Assembly: GCA_937902985.1 (NCBI GenBank) | Contig: CALFNG010000255.1 | Coordinates: forward strand, 1-64,000 | From: an uncultured Myxococcales bacterium | GTDB lineage: Bacteria; Myxococcota_A; Polyangia; Polyangiales; Polyangiaceae | Reading direction: 5' to 3' | Length of the DNA: 64,000 nucleotides | Shown here: positions 45,329 through 54,325 of the stretch, piece by piece | Numbering within the stretch: the stretch's first letter is position 1 | Layout: every line of letters starts with the position of its first letter | Program-made: the position numbers and the translations under genes | The notes under the pieces: model-generated | Told to the model about the DNA's origin: nothing | The model's input: only the letters and a program-made list of their open reading frames with translations | Database searches by the model: none

Positions 45329-46272
45329 ACCGCAGGATCTGGTTTGGAATGGGCGTCGCCTCGCTCGCTCTCTCGCAGGCGTCCAGCGCAAGAGGCGAGC
45401 CCCCGGTCAGCGGACAAGCCGACGCCCTCTTCGAGCAGGCCATGGACCTGCGGAGCGCGGGGAACGACGCCGCAGCGTGCCCAAAATTCGCTGCAAGCAA
45501 GCAGCTGGCCCCCGCCATCGGAGTGACGCTCTATCTCGCAGAGTGCTACGAGCGCACCGGGCGAAGCGCGAGCGCGTGGCGCGAGTTTCGCGAAGCCGAA
45601 AAGATGGCCGGCGAACGCAATGACAAGCGCGCCGAGGTCGCCGGAAAACGCGCGGCCGCGCTCGAACCGAGCCTCGACCGGCTCACCGTCGGGACGCCTG
45701 GCCGGAGCATCGACGCGGGAACGGTCGTGACGGTCGATGGCGCAGCTCTGGCGCCTGAATTCTTGGGCCATGCGCTCGCCGTTGACCCCGGTGACCATAC
45801 CGTGACGATCACGTCTCCAGGTCAGGCGGCGAGGACCCTCACTGCGCACGTCGACGCGGCCACACCCACAGCGATCGTACGCATCGACGCAGCGCAGCCG
45901 TCCGAGGTCACGTTGCCTCCAGCGGCCACGGCCGACACGACACCCGCGGCGACCGCGGAGACCGGCGACCGCGGCGTCACGGGACGATTCGTCGGGATGG
46001 GGCTGGTCGTCGCGGGCGCGGCCGGGATTGGAATCGGCACGTGGCTTCTGACCGACAAGGTCCGAGACCTGATGCCCAACGGTCAGCTCTGCGATCCCCG
46101 TCTTCGAGCTCACGCTATTCCCGAGGGAATCGTCGCGCTCTCCGTCGGCGGCGTGGCCGTCATTTCCGGAGTCTCTCTTTATTACGTAAGTCGGCCGCAT
46201 CACGCTGGAATCGCTCTCTCGCCCGCGATCGTCCCGAGTGGCGCTGGAGCCCTCTTGAGCGGAAGCTTCTGA
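45325..46272 (+). CDS. Exported TPR protein of the kinase operon
   Basis: 315 residues. N-terminal signal (WFGMGVASLALSQASSARGE), then TPR-like helices (about 30-105: ADALFEQAMDLRSAGNDAAA; LYLAECYERTGRSASAWREF), a beta segment similar to PEGA domains (VVTVDGAALAPEFLG...DPGDHTVTIT) and a C-terminal pair of hydrophobic segments (VGMGLVVAGAAGIGIGTWLL; EGIVALSVGGVAVISGVSLY). This architecture is common next to myxobacterial Ser/Thr kinases. Envelope-located scaffold or sensor is likely. GTG start overlaps the upstream stop. Confidence 0.85.
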   Translation: MNRRIWFGMGVASLALSQASSARGEPPVSGQADALFEQAMDLRSAGNDAAACPKFAASKQLAPAIGVTLYLAECYERTGRSASAWREFREAEKMAGERNDKRAEVAGKRAAALEPSLDRLTVGTPGRSIDAGTVVTVDGAALAPEFLGHALAVDPGDHTVTITSPGQAARTLTAHVDAATPTAIVRIDAAQPSEVTLPPAATADTTPAATAETGDRGVTGRFVGMGLVVAGAAGIGIGTWLLTDKVRDLMPNGQLCDPRLRAHAIPEGIVALSVGGVAVISGVSLYYVSRPHHAGIALSPAIVPSGAGALLSGSF

Positions 46273-46283
46273 GCTCGACGGTC

Positions 46284-48107
46284 ATGGAGGTCGAGGCGCA
46301 CAAGACTGCCAGCGGCAAACCTCTCGCCGCCGGCGAGAGCTCGGCGCCGCGAACCATCGGACGCTTTCGGGTGATCGCGGAGCTTGGGCGGGGATCGACC
46401 AGCATCGTCCATCTCGGAGCGGTCAACGGCCCCGCCGGATTCAACAAGCTCTTCGCGATCAAGCAGTTGCGGCGCGCGCTCGCCGCCGATCCCGCGCTGA
46501 TCAATCTGTTCCTCGCCGAGGCGCGGGTCGGGGCGCAGCTGAACCACCCGAACATCGTCACGACGCTGGAAATCGACGAAAAGGAGGCGCTCCCGTACAT
46601 CGTGATGGAGTACCTCGACGGGCAGACGCTCCAGAATCTCGTGGCAACCGCCCGCATGGCGTTCATGCCGTTGCCCCTGCACATGCACCTCGCGGCTTTG
46701 AGCGGCGCGCTCGAGGGCCTCGGGCACGCGCATGCCGCACTCGGACCCGACGGGCTTCCCATGCACGTCGTCCACCGCGACGTGAGCCCGCACAACGTGT
46801 TCGTGACGAGCAGCGGAGTGCCCAAGCTCCTCGACTTCGGAGGCGCCCAGACGGGCGCGCCGGCGGACGAATCGCCGAGCGTCATGCCGAACAGCGCCGC
46901 CCGGGTGGCGTACTTGTCTCCCGAGCAGGCCCTGGGTAACCCGGTCGATGCTCGCTCCGATCTGTTCTCCATGGGAGTGATGTTCTGGGAAGCGGTCACG
47001 CGGAAGCGCTTCTGGTCAGAGGAGGCGACCAAGGCGGAGATCCTTCGCGCGCTCGCGGCGCGCGAGCTCCCTTCGACGCGGGTGTCCATGCTCGCGAAGG
47101 TCGACGAGCCGCTCCGAGCCATCGCGTTGAAGGCCACATGCCCGCGGCCCGAAGACCGCTACGAGAGCGCGACGGCCTTTCAGAGGGAGCTGCAGACCGC
47201 CCTTCGCGCAATGACGCCGCCAGCCTTTGATCTCCGCGACCTCGGAAAGCGCCTCGCCACGATCTTTGCCACCGACCGCGCTCGGCTTCAGGCGGCCATC
47301 GAGGCTCAGATCGGCCAGCGGCCGCCGGACGTCATCTCGCGCGATCCACGGGGGGGGGCGGCGGCGTCACGAGAAGACGAGCCGGAAGCGGCCCAGGTCC
47401 TGCCCGAGGCGCCATTCGCAACGTTCGAGGCCGAGGCAGCGAATGCATCGGAGCCGGTGAGTTCGAGCCGCCCAACGCCCTCGAGCCGGCCAACGCCCTC
47501 GAGCCGTCCCATGCCTGCGAGCTTGCCTCCGCCCGCGAGCTTCGTCTGGGCGGAGAGTCGTTTCCCGTCGGAGGGACCCTTACCGTCGTTTCCCCTTCCC
47601 GACGCAGACCATTCGGACCGCGCTCATCGTCGGAGGGTGGCCATCGCAGGGCTGGCGCTCGCCGCGATCTTCGGCATCGTCGTCGCCGCGATTCGCAGCT
47701 CGGGCCAGGACGCGCAACCATCCGCAAACACGTCGGCGACTCCCGAAGCGTCGCAAAGCGCCGCGACCTCGCCTCGCGAGACGCCTCGCAGCGCACCACC
47801 GGCTATCGCGCCGTCAGAGTCGTCCCCGGCTGCAGTCTCGCCCGGGGCGACAGCCAACGTGCCTAACGCAAAGGCGGTTACGCCAGAGGCTTCTGCGCAT
47901 GGCCACGAGGTGGGCGTCGCCAGCGGACGCGCCCTGGCGTCGCCGATGCGTGCCCGTAGTCCCGGCGTCGCGCCCGCGGAAGCGAAGCCGACTCCTGTGG
48001 CCTCCACGAGCCAAGACCTCCCCGTCCGTGTCTCGGGCAGCGCGGCCCCCACCCCCGCAGGGCGTCCGGTGCACCCCATCGACTCGATGAACCCCTACGG
48101 CCCATGA
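46284..48107 (+). CDS. Eukaryotic-like Ser/Thr protein kinase, membrane-anchored
   Basis: 607 residues. Kinase domain at about 25-310: Gly loop ELGRGSTSIVHLG, Lys in FAIKQLRRAL, catalytic HRDVSPHNVFV, DFGGAQTG, and YLSPEQALGNPVDARSDLFS. Catalytic residues are all present, so it should be active. The HRDVSPHN form is usual in myxobacterial kinases. A linker with three copies of SSRPTP, one membrane helix (about 452-472, VAIAGLALAAIFGIVVAAI) and an extracytoplasmic Ser/Ala/Pro-rich tail follow. No PASTA or other sensor domain. ATG chosen 81 codons inside the track ORF. It overlaps the next gene by ATGA. Confidence 0.93.
   Translation: MEVEAHKTASGKPLAAGESSAPRTIGRFRVIAELGRGSTSIVHLGAVNGPAGFNKLFAIKQLRRALAADPALINLFLAEARVGAQLNHPNIVTTLEIDEKEALPYIVMEYLDGQTLQNLVATARMAFMPLPLHMHLAALSGALEGLGHAHAALGPDGLPMHVVHRDVSPHNVFVTSSGVPKLLDFGGAQTGAPADESPSVMPNSAARVAYLSPEQALGNPVDARSDLFSMGVMFWEAVTRKRFWSEEATKAEILRALAARELPSTRVSMLAKVDEPLRAIALKATCPRPEDRYESATAFQRELQTALRAMTPPAFDLRDLGKRLATIFATDRARLQAAIEAQIGQRPPDVISRDPRGGAAASREDEPEAAQVLPEAPFATFEAEAANASEPVSSSRPTPSSRPTPSSRPMPASLPPPASFVWAESRFPSEGPLPSFPLPDADHSDRAHRRRVAIAGLALAAIFGIVVAAIRSSGQDAQPSANTSATPEASQSAATSPRETPRSAPPAIAPSESSPAAVSPGATANVPNAKAVTPEASAHGHEVGVASGRALASPMRARSPGVAPAEAKPTPVASTSQDLPVRVSGSAAPTPAGRPVHPIDSMNPYGP
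47463..47516 (+). repeat. 18-bp tandem repeat in the kinase linker
   Basis: Three copies of TCGAGCCGNCCNACGCCC encode SSRPTP-SSRPTP-SSRPMP between the kinase domain and the membrane helix. Copy-number change would alter linker length without breaking frame. Confidence 0.75.
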
Positions 48108-49132
48108 GAACGATCTTCGGACATGGTTGCCTCTGTCGCCCTGGTGCGATCGCCCTGGTCCTCACGTTGACCACGGCCCAGGCGTACGCGCAGGAGCCCC
48201 AAGCCTCCGCTGCGCCGACCAGCGAAGCGAGGGCTCACTTCGATCGGGGCGTGACCTTCTACGAAGAGACCGATTACTCGGCCGCTCTCGTCGAGTTCAA
48301 ACGAGCCTATACGCTCGCTCCGACGTGGCAGGTTCTCTTCAACATCGGCCAGTCGTACTTTCAGCTGAGAAACTATGCTCTTGCCCTGGTGACGCTCCGG
48401 CAGTTCATCGAACAGGGAGGGAATCGGATCCCGCCGGAGCGGCGAGCGCTCGTCGATACCGAGAGCATGGATCTCGCCAATCGGGTCGGGCACACACGCA
48501 TCCTGTCGAATCGAACGGGTGCCACCATCTCGGTCGATGAGGAAGTGGTGGGGGTGACCCCGGTGAAGGACCCTGTGCTCGTGAGCGTCGGGATACGCAA
48601 ATTGAAGGCTGTCTACCCCGGCACCCCGGCTGTCGAGGGGCCCGTCGAGGTCGAAGTGTCGGTGCCGGCCGGCGAGACGGTCGATGTTCGCCTCGACTTT
48701 CCGGATTCGCCCCCGCCCATGGCGGCCGAGCCTTCCGCGCGTCCCCGCGAGGTGCCCACGGCGGCCGCTTCCGAACAAGCCACGGTTGCGACACATAGCC
48801 GCGCTCCGGCCCTCGTATCGTTCGGGGTCGCAGTCGCTGCCACGGCGATAGGTGCCGTTTTCGGCGGCCTCACACTCCGCGACAAATCCCGCCTGGAAGG
48901 CGAGTGCGTCGGGAAAGCCTGCGTCGTCGGGTCTCGACCGGACATCGACGCGGTATCGCGAGACGGAGCCATCGCGACCGTCGGTTTCAGCGTCGCGGCG
49001 GTCGGCCTTGCCACGGGCGTCGTCTTCTGGCTCGCGGCGGGGGGTTCGGCCGCGCGCGACGGCGGCATCACGACCTCCCCCCCGGCCCCACGCACGAGCT
49101 TCGGTCCAGGGTTCGTCGCCGGCACGTTTTGA
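48104..49132 (+). CDS. Exported TPR/PEGA-like protein of the kinase operon
   Basis: 342 residues. Signal peptide ending AQAYAQE, TPR pair (RAHFDRGVTFYEETDYSAAL; QVLFNIGQSYFQLRNYALAL) at about 40-115, a PEGA-like beta segment (TRILSNRTGATISVDEEVVG; VSVGIRKLKAVYPG) at about 130-195, then two hydrophobic segments near 232-252 and 290-312. Same plan as the protein at 45325-46272, so the operon carries two such scaffolds flanking the kinase. ATG overlaps the kinase stop (ATGA). Confidence 0.87.
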   Translation: MRTIFGHGCLCRPGAIALVLTLTTAQAYAQEPQASAAPTSEARAHFDRGVTFYEETDYSAALVEFKRAYTLAPTWQVLFNIGQSYFQLRNYALALVTLRQFIEQGGNRIPPERRALVDTESMDLANRVGHTRILSNRTGATISVDEEVVGVTPVKDPVLVSVGIRKLKAVYPGTPAVEGPVEVEVSVPAGETVDVRLDFPDSPPPMAAEPSARPREVPTAAASEQATVATHSRAPALVSFGVAVAATAIGAVFGGLTLRDKSRLEGECVGKACVVGSRPDIDAVSRDGAIATVGFSVAAVGLATGVVFWLAAGGSAARDGGITTSPPAPRTSFGPGFVAGTF

Positions 49133-49142
49133 GAGACCCCGG

Positions 49143-50726
49143 ATGCTTCAACAGCGAGTGAGAGACGCATTGTGGGCGATCGGCGCGGGGACCGTGGTCA
49201 CGGCGTGGGGCTGCAACGCACTCACCGACTCGACGGGCTACTACGAAGTGAAACCCGCCGTCTTCGACTCTGGAACGGCCCTTTCAGACTCTGGAACGGC
49301 CCTTTCAGACTCTGGAACGGCCCTTCCCGACGCGACGTGCGTCGCGGGTACGGATCGCCGCACGCTCGAAGCTGCATGCACCGGCAGCTCTTGCGTGCCG
49401 TATGATGCCGTCCTCGCCGTTTGCGACGGCGGCTTTTGCCCGCTACCCACGCCGAGCCCGCAGCCCGTTGCGGACGCGAGCGCCGAATCCGGAGCCGCTC
49501 CCGACGGGGGAAGCGACGCCGCTCCAAATGATGGCGGCGTCGAGGGAGGTACCGGCTCCTGCAGTCAACTCCCCGGTGAGCCGAGCTCGGTCGTGTATGT
49601 GACGGGATCGACCGCGCTCGCATCATTCATCGGAGAAGTTTCCAGTGCCCTCGCTTCCAAGGTCACCATCGTCTATCAGCAGAGCGGCTCGTGCGTCGGG
49701 GTCCACTCGGCGCTCGATCCCGCAAACTACGCGCTCTCCTCCGCGAACGGGGTCGCGACGTATTACACCCCGAGCGGGGTCCAGAAGACCTGCGTTCTCG
49801 ACCCGAGCGAGAGGCTCGTCGCCGACGTCGGCGCCTCGGACGTCTTTTACTCCACATGTTACCAGGGCCAGGCGGTGACGCCGACTCTCCCGGCGTCGGT
49901 GGGAGAGAACTTCGGGCCCGTGCAGATCATGAATTTCGCCGTACCCCAGTCATCCACGCAGCAGAGCATCAGCCTCGCCGCGGCGTATTACGTCTTCGGC
50001 TTCGGCGGCAGCCCCTACCGGGTGCCGCCGTGGACGGACCCGATGCAGCTTCAGATTCGCAGTGCGAACTCGGGAACCCAGTCGCTCATCGCGGCCGCCA
50101 TCGGCGTGCCACCGAGCGCGTGGTTCGGAGTGAGTCATGGAACGAGCGCCCAGGTCGGCGCGGCGCTCGGCGCGGCGGGCCAGAGCGGCAGCCAGACGGT
50201 CGTCGATTCGGCGCTCGGTATCCTGGCATCGGACTATCTCCTCCAGAACGCGCAGGTGCTTCGCGGGCTCGCGGTCCGAGACGAAGGCGCGAGCTGCGCC
50301 TTCTACCCGAACACGACCGCGTTCGCCCGGGACAACGCCAACGCTCGGGACGGCCACTACCCCCTCTGGGGCCCGTCTCACTTCTACGCGCGCACCGACC
50401 CGGCCACGGGGCTCCCGCTCAAACCGGGGGTCTCCCAGTTCATCGATAGCCTCAACGGACTGACTCCCCTGCCCGGCCTCGACCTCGTGGCCGAATACGC
50501 CGCGAAAGGTCTCGTTCCACAGTGCGCCATGCACGTGACCCGCTCCAACGACGGCGGCGACTACACGCCCTTCAAGGCGGCGGCTGCGTGCAACTGCTAT
50601 TTCGACCTGCACGCCACGGGCTCGACCTCGTGCAAACCGTGCCAGGCGAACTCCGATTGCCCGAGCCGTGCTCCCAACTGCAACAAGTTCGGCCCGCAGC
50701 CGCAGCAGGGCTACTGCGACCTTTGA
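49143..50726 (+). CDS. PBP-like (PstS-type fold) cysteine-containing lipoprotein
   Basis: 527 residues. Signal with a lipobox-like TAWGC (about residue 24), then a repeat tether and an acidic/Gly spacer, and from about residue 150 a type II periplasmic-binding-protein-like domain: VVYVTGSTALASFIGEVSSA, TIVYQQSGSCVGVHSAL, VGASDVFYSTCYQGQAV, IMNFAVPQSSTQQSISLAAA. That is the order seen in PstS-like and related substrate-binding folds. No transporter subunits are nearby, so it may be a surface binding or sensor protein serving the kinase operon. The end is Cys-rich (CKPCQANSDCPSRAPNCNKF). ATG at 49143, 10 bases after the previous gene. Confidence 0.8.
   Translation: MLQQRVRDALWAIGAGTVVTAWGCNALTDSTGYYEVKPAVFDSGTALSDSGTALSDSGTALPDATCVAGTDRRTLEAACTGSSCVPYDAVLAVCDGGFCPLPTPSPQPVADASAESGAAPDGGSDAAPNDGGVEGGTGSCSQLPGEPSSVVYVTGSTALASFIGEVSSALASKVTIVYQQSGSCVGVHSALDPANYALSSANGVATYYTPSGVQKTCVLDPSERLVADVGASDVFYSTCYQGQAVTPTLPASVGENFGPVQIMNFAVPQSSTQQSISLAAAYYVFGFGGSPYRVPPWTDPMQLQIRSANSGTQSLIAAAIGVPPSAWFGVSHGTSAQVGAALGAAGQSGSQTVVDSALGILASDYLLQNAQVLRGLAVRDEGASCAFYPNTTAFARDNANARDGHYPLWGPSHFYARTDPATGLPLKPGVSQFIDSLNGLTPLPGLDLVAEYAAKGLVPQCAMHVTRSNDGGDYTPFKAAAACNCYFDLHATGSTSCKPCQANSDCPSRAPNCNKFGPQPQQGYCDL
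49266..49328 (+). repeat. 21-bp tandem repeat (SGTALSD x3) in the PBP-like lipoprotein
   Basis: Three copies of GACTCTGGAACGGCCCTTTCA, essentially identical at DNA level, encode D-SGTALS repeats just after the lipobox. Identity at silent positions points to recent expansion. Confidence 0.85.
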
Positions 50727-50736
50727 CGCGACCTGA

Positions 50737-51285
50737 TCAGCATGAGCCCGAGGGCGGCTTGCTGCCCGCCGCGCCGCGGGCCGGGCGGCGCGCGCCGCGG
50801 AGCCATAGCAAGGCGACGGAACCAAGGATCCCGAGCCACCCGAGCCCGCCTCGCCTCTCCCCGCCCCGGTCCGCGGAGAGGGAGCACCCGAAGCTCGGTT
50901 GAGGGAGGGCAGTGGTTGGATTCGAATGGTCGTCGTTTGGATTGATGCCCATCCGGATGTCGTCGATCGCGTGCGGATCGATCATTTCCACGGCATCCAG
51001 CGCCGGCCCCACCGTCGAGGGTCGGGTGCCGATCGCGCCCTGTTGACGGAGCTCCGCGCCGAATGCGTTGTTCGTCATGAAGCCGCCCTGCTCGGTCGTG
51101 TGGCACAGGAGACAGCCGTGAGGCGGCGCGACGGCGTTTTCGATCGTCGCCGAGCCACTCAGCTTCAAATGCTGGTCGACCTCTGCCGGGAACGTGGAAC
51201 TTCCAGCTGCGCCAAGGCTCCACCCGGTCAACGCGGTCAGACAGAGAAGCGCGAGGGATCGCCTGAGGCGGGCCTGGGTACTCAT
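50737..51285 (-). CDS. CxxCH protein with MYXO-CTERM-like tail
   Basis: 182 residues. N-terminal signal (RRSLALLCLTALTGWSLGAA), a single haem c-type motif PPHGCLLCHTTEQGG near residue 60, and a C-terminal sorting tail with SFGCSLSADRGGERRGGLGW, a hydrophobic helix (LGILGSVALLWL) and RGARRPARG. The Gly-Cys followed by helix and Arg cluster matches the MYXO-CTERM domain (TIGR03901-type), which directs surface anchoring in myxobacteria. GAGAGG is upstream of the ATG. Last gene of the yceI operon, 8 bases after the barrel gene. Probably a cell-surface monohaem cytochrome-like protein. Confidence 0.85.
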   Translation of the reverse strand: MSTQARLRRSLALLCLTALTGWSLGAAGSSTFPAEVDQHLKLSGSATIENAVAPPHGCLLCHTTEQGGFMTNNAFGAELRQQGAIGTRPSTVGPALDAVEMIDPHAIDDIRMGINPNDDHSNPTTALPQPSFGCSLSADRGGERRGGLGWLGILGSVALLWLRGARRPARGAAGSKPPSGSC

Positions 51286-51293
51286 GACACCTC

Positions 51294-52502
51294 TCAAAGA
51301 AAAACGTGGAACTGGGCCAACCACGTCGTGACGCCCGTGTTGGCCGGCGCTCCGGCGGCCCCGATGCTGCTGTAGATGCCGTCGAACCGCAGGTCCATGT
51401 GCGGCAAGAAGAACCACACCGCCGAGAGCCAACCGTCGAACGACGCTGGCTCTTGCGCCGCGCCGCCGTTCAACACCTCGCCCGTCAGCATGACGTGAAA
51501 ACCCTGGGCCGGCTCGTAGTCGGCCTGGGCGAACGCGGCGTACCCGCCGCGGTGGCCGTTCCACGTCAGCGATTGGTAGACGCTATCGGCCTCCGCCAGG
51601 AGAACGAGGGGTTGGACCGGCGCATAGCGAACGAACACCCCGTTCGCGTACCGATAGTCGGTCACGCCATATTGAATGTCGCGCGTCGCCCTGGTGAACG
51701 AGCTGCTGGCTCCGACCGCCAGCGTCGTCGCCGGCGCGTACTCGACATAAGCGCTGTAGCCACGCTCGCGAAAGTCGTCGGGGCGCATCTGAAAATTTCC
51801 GGCGATGCCCATCGCCTCGGCCCGGACCTTGTCTTGACTGAACGCGAGCGCCACCCCGTACTGCTGCGTTGCGTCGAAATCCGTTCGCGTGAGCGTTCGC
51901 GCCCAGAGCGTGTGCTCGATCATCCGGATGCCGAAAGGCAACGCGAGCTTGCCAGCGCGGAGGAGCCATGCGCCGTCTTCGTCGAGCTCCGCGCCCAGCC
52001 AGTGCTCCCTCGAGATCAAGTTCTTGGTGCTGGCGCGCGTCAGCGACACGGGAAGATCCCCCTCGGGGGCGTAGCCGATGTTCCCCGCGGCGCGAAACCT
52101 GCCGAGCTTGATGTCCGCCGTCAGGTCCGCGCGCATCGTGATGAATTGCTGCTGAACCGGGCTGCTTTCGACCTGGTTGCTGAGAAAGGCCTCTCGAAAG
52201 TCGCCACCCAGCCGGACCTGTTCGGGAAGCGGCACGAGACCCGCCAGGAAGCCAGACGTCTTGTCGGCCTCGCCCGACTCCGACGTTTGCCCGTAGCGCA
52301 TGCGCAGGAGAAGGTCGCTCTGAGCCCGCCCGTATTCGGTGAGGACGCCCGCACCCCCCGAGGGATCCGTGTGGCATGGCGTACACCCCGTGTACCCGTG
52401 ACGGATCATCCAGGGATAGGCGCGCGCGCTGGACGACGCCGTGACGAGCGCCGCCCAGAGCGCGACGCCCACGACCCAGCAGAATAGACGGCGCGCCGCC
52501 AT
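51294..52502 (-). CDS. CxxCH-bearing outer-membrane beta-barrel protein
   Basis: 402 residues. Signal peptide ending ARAYPW, then HGYTGCTPCHTDPSGGAGVL with one CxxCH haem motif near residue 40, followed by about 330 residues of alternating amphipathic strands (LRLGGD..., ADLTADIKLGRFRAAGNIGY, YSAYVEYAPATTLAVGAS) ending in the C-terminal Leu/Phe (FHVFL) usual for barrels. So a haem-motif plug fused to a porin-like barrel is likely. Second gene of an operon with yceI 38 bases upstream. An electron-conduit role is inference. Confidence 0.82.
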   Translation of the reverse strand: MAARRLFCWVVGVALWAALVTASSSARAYPWMIRHGYTGCTPCHTDPSGGAGVLTEYGRAQSDLLLRMRYGQTSESGEADKTSGFLAGLVPLPEQVRLGGDFREAFLSNQVESSPVQQQFITMRADLTADIKLGRFRAAGNIGYAPEGDLPVSLTRASTKNLISREHWLGAELDEDGAWLLRAGKLALPFGIRMIEHTLWARTLTRTDFDATQQYGVALAFSQDKVRAEAMGIAGNFQMRPDDFRERGYSAYVEYAPATTLAVGASSSFTRATRDIQYGVTDYRYANGVFVRYAPVQPLVLLAEADSVYQSLTWNGHRGGYAAFAQADYEPAQGFHVMLTGEVLNGGAAQEPASFDGWLSAVWFFLPHMDLRFDGIYSSIGAAGAPANTGVTTWLAQFHVFL

Positions 52503-52540
52503 CGACGTTCAACTCGAAACCGTGGGCGGCGCCCGGTTTC

Positions 52541-53095
52541 TCAGCTGCCCGCCACGTGAAAGCTGGCGCTCACGTCGACCTCAGGCTTCACCGTCACACC
52601 GAGGTAGACCGGCACCGTGATCCCGAAGTCGTTCATGTTGACGTGAAAGCTGCCGTGAACCGCGGATGTTGCGCCTTCGCCCTTGGCGTCGTAGTGCACC
52701 GTGACCGGACGCGTCTGCCCGTGGAGCTGCAAGCTGCCAGCGACATCCGCAGCGGCCTGCTCGCCGGGTTGAGGATACTTCAACGCGCTCCGAGCGATCG
52801 TCAGGATGGCCGCGGGGTATTTTTGCACTTCGAGGTACTTCTCTTTCATATGGTGATCACGCAGCCCGATGCCCGTACTGAGATTCGCCAGGGGCACGGT
52901 GACGACCACGCTCTTCCCGTCGTCGGACATGGTCAGATCGGCGGTGGTCCCGTCGATCTTCATACCCGCCGGTCCGGCGGCCTCGAACGAGACGCGTGCG
53001 TCAGTCGTCGCGGACAAGGCCGCGTGACCCACCGCACTGAGAGTCCCGAGGCTCGCTACCAGAGCTAAGATCCAAAGGCCCTTGCGTCGTTGCAT
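52541..53095 (-). CDS. YceI-like periplasmic lipocalin-fold protein
   Basis: 184 residues, with signal peptide (LWILALVASLGTLSAVGHAA) and a YceI domain: FEAAGPAGMKIDGTTADLTM, GLRDHHMKEKYLEVQKYPAA (the HM..KYL.V.KYP signature), and SFHVNMNDFGITVPVYLGVT. YceI proteins bind isoprenoid-type lipids in the periplasm; they often accompany cytochrome b561 or c-type genes. GGAGGTGAG precedes the ATG. First gene of the three-gene operon; the regulator gene ends 111 bases upstream on the same strand. Confidence 0.94.
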   Translation of the reverse strand: MQRRKGLWILALVASLGTLSAVGHAALSATTDARVSFEAAGPAGMKIDGTTADLTMSDDGKSVVVTVPLANLSTGIGLRDHHMKEKYLEVQKYPAAILTIARSALKYPQPGEQAAADVAGSLQLHGQTRPVTVHYDAKGEGATSAVHGSFHVNMNDFGITVPVYLGVTVKPEVDVSASFHVAGS

Positions 53096-53206
53096 TCAGC
53101 TCACCTCCGGTGCCACGCTTCGGTCCTGCGACTTACTTTGCAGGGCGACGCTCGAGCAACACCTATTTTGTGACGTTTGCGATACGGCCACTCCCGGGAG
53201 CGCGCC

Positions 53207-54325
53207 TCAGAGCCCGTATCTCTTGAGCTTCTCGTAGAGGGTCGAGACGGCGATCCCCAAAGCACGGGCGGCGTTCATCTTGTTGCCGTCCGTCTGGGCC
53301 ATCGTTTGACGGATGGCAACCCGCTCTATTCGCTCGAGCGCCTGGCCGCCCAGCGGAAGGCCCTCGAGCCACGACTCTTCGTCGTTGGCCGGCCGAAGGA
53401 GCTTGAGATGGTGCGGCTCGAGGGCGTTCGTGCCCGGGTCGACGAAGGCCACCGCGCATGCGAGCACGTTCTTGAGCTCACGGACATTTCCAGGCCAGGG
53501 GTGGGCTTTGAGCGCGGCGTGAGTCGCGTCATTCACCTGGAGATCCTTGCGCCCGAGGTCATTCAACAGGCCCCGAACCAGTTCCGGCAGGTCGTCGAGA
53601 CGTTCGCGGAGAGGCGGGACCGAGATGACCGCCACCGCGAGCCGGAAGAAGAGATCCTCGCGGAACTTGCCGGCCGAGACATCGGCCCGGAGATCGCGGT
53701 TGGAGGCAGCCACCACGCGAACGTCGATGTGACGTTCGGTCTTGCCGCCGACCCGTCGGACCTTGCGGCTCTCGAGAGCTCGAAGGAGCCGCGGCTGCAA
53801 GTCGAGCGGGAGCTCCCCCACCTCGTCGAGGAAGAGCGTTCCCCCGTGCGCCCGCTCGAAGGCGCCCGCGTGAGCGGAGACCGCGCCGGTGAAGGCCCCA
53901 CGCTCGTGGCCGAGAAGCTCGCTCTCGGCCAGGTTGGCCGCCACCGCTCCGCAGTCGAACACGACGAACGGACCGTCGGCCCGCGCGCTCTGCTCGTGCA
54001 AGACGTGGGCGATGACGTCCTTGCCGGCGCCTGTCTCGCCGAAGAAGGCGACGGTGACGTCGGTCTGCGCGAACCTCTGGAGCATGTCCATCACCTCCAG
54101 CATGGGACGTGATCGAGCCCGCAGGTGGCCAAAACTCCGGATCGGTTCAAGGGGACGCTTGCGGAGGCTGGGCGCGGGCGCTTGCAGCCTGGGTGGGGCC
54201 CAGCTTCCGCGATTTGTTGCCTGCTCACACGTGGCCGTCTCCCCTCCCCTGGCCTCCTTTGAGACCACGCCAACCTGGATCGTCCGGCTTGGACGCTCCC
54301 CCTCGGCCGTGTTCGCGAGCTCCAT
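53207..54325 (-). CDS. Stand-alone sigma-54-dependent activator (no receiver domain)
   Basis: 372 residues. N-terminal ~60 residues have no known sensor domain. AAA+ module: Walker A-like [34 protein letters not shown] (sigma-54 contact GAFTGA), Walker [27 protein letters not shown]. Fis-type HTH at the end: [20 protein letters not shown]. So it should activate sigma-54 promoters without a phosphorylation input, probably by ligand or partner protein. It is upstream of, and on the same strand as, the yceI operon, which is the nearest candidate target. It is divergent from the histidine-kinase operon across a 679-base gap. Confidence 0.93.
   Translation of the reverse strand: MELANTAEGERPSRTIQVGVVSKEARGGETATCEQATNRGSWAPPRLQAPAPSLRKRPLEPIRSFGHLRARSRPMLEVMDMLQRFAQTDVTVAFFGETGAGKDVIAHVLHEQSARADGPFVVFDCGAVAANLAESELLGHERGAFTGAVSAHAGAFERAHGGTLFLDEVGELPLDLQPRLLRALESRKVRRVGGKTERHIDVRVVAASNRDLRADVSAGKFREDLFFRLAVAVISVPPLRERLDDLPELVRGLLNDLGRKDLQVNDATHAALKAHPWPGNVRELKNVLACAVAFVDPGTNALEPHHLKLLRPANDEESWLEGLPLGGQALERIERVAIRQTMAQTDGNKMNAARALGIAVSTLYEKLKRYGL

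Noticed and set aside
53096-53206. Sigma-54 -24/-12 site upstream of yceI
   Set aside because: Near matches (TGGCAC, TTGCT) occur but not at the required spacing and partly too close to the start codon.
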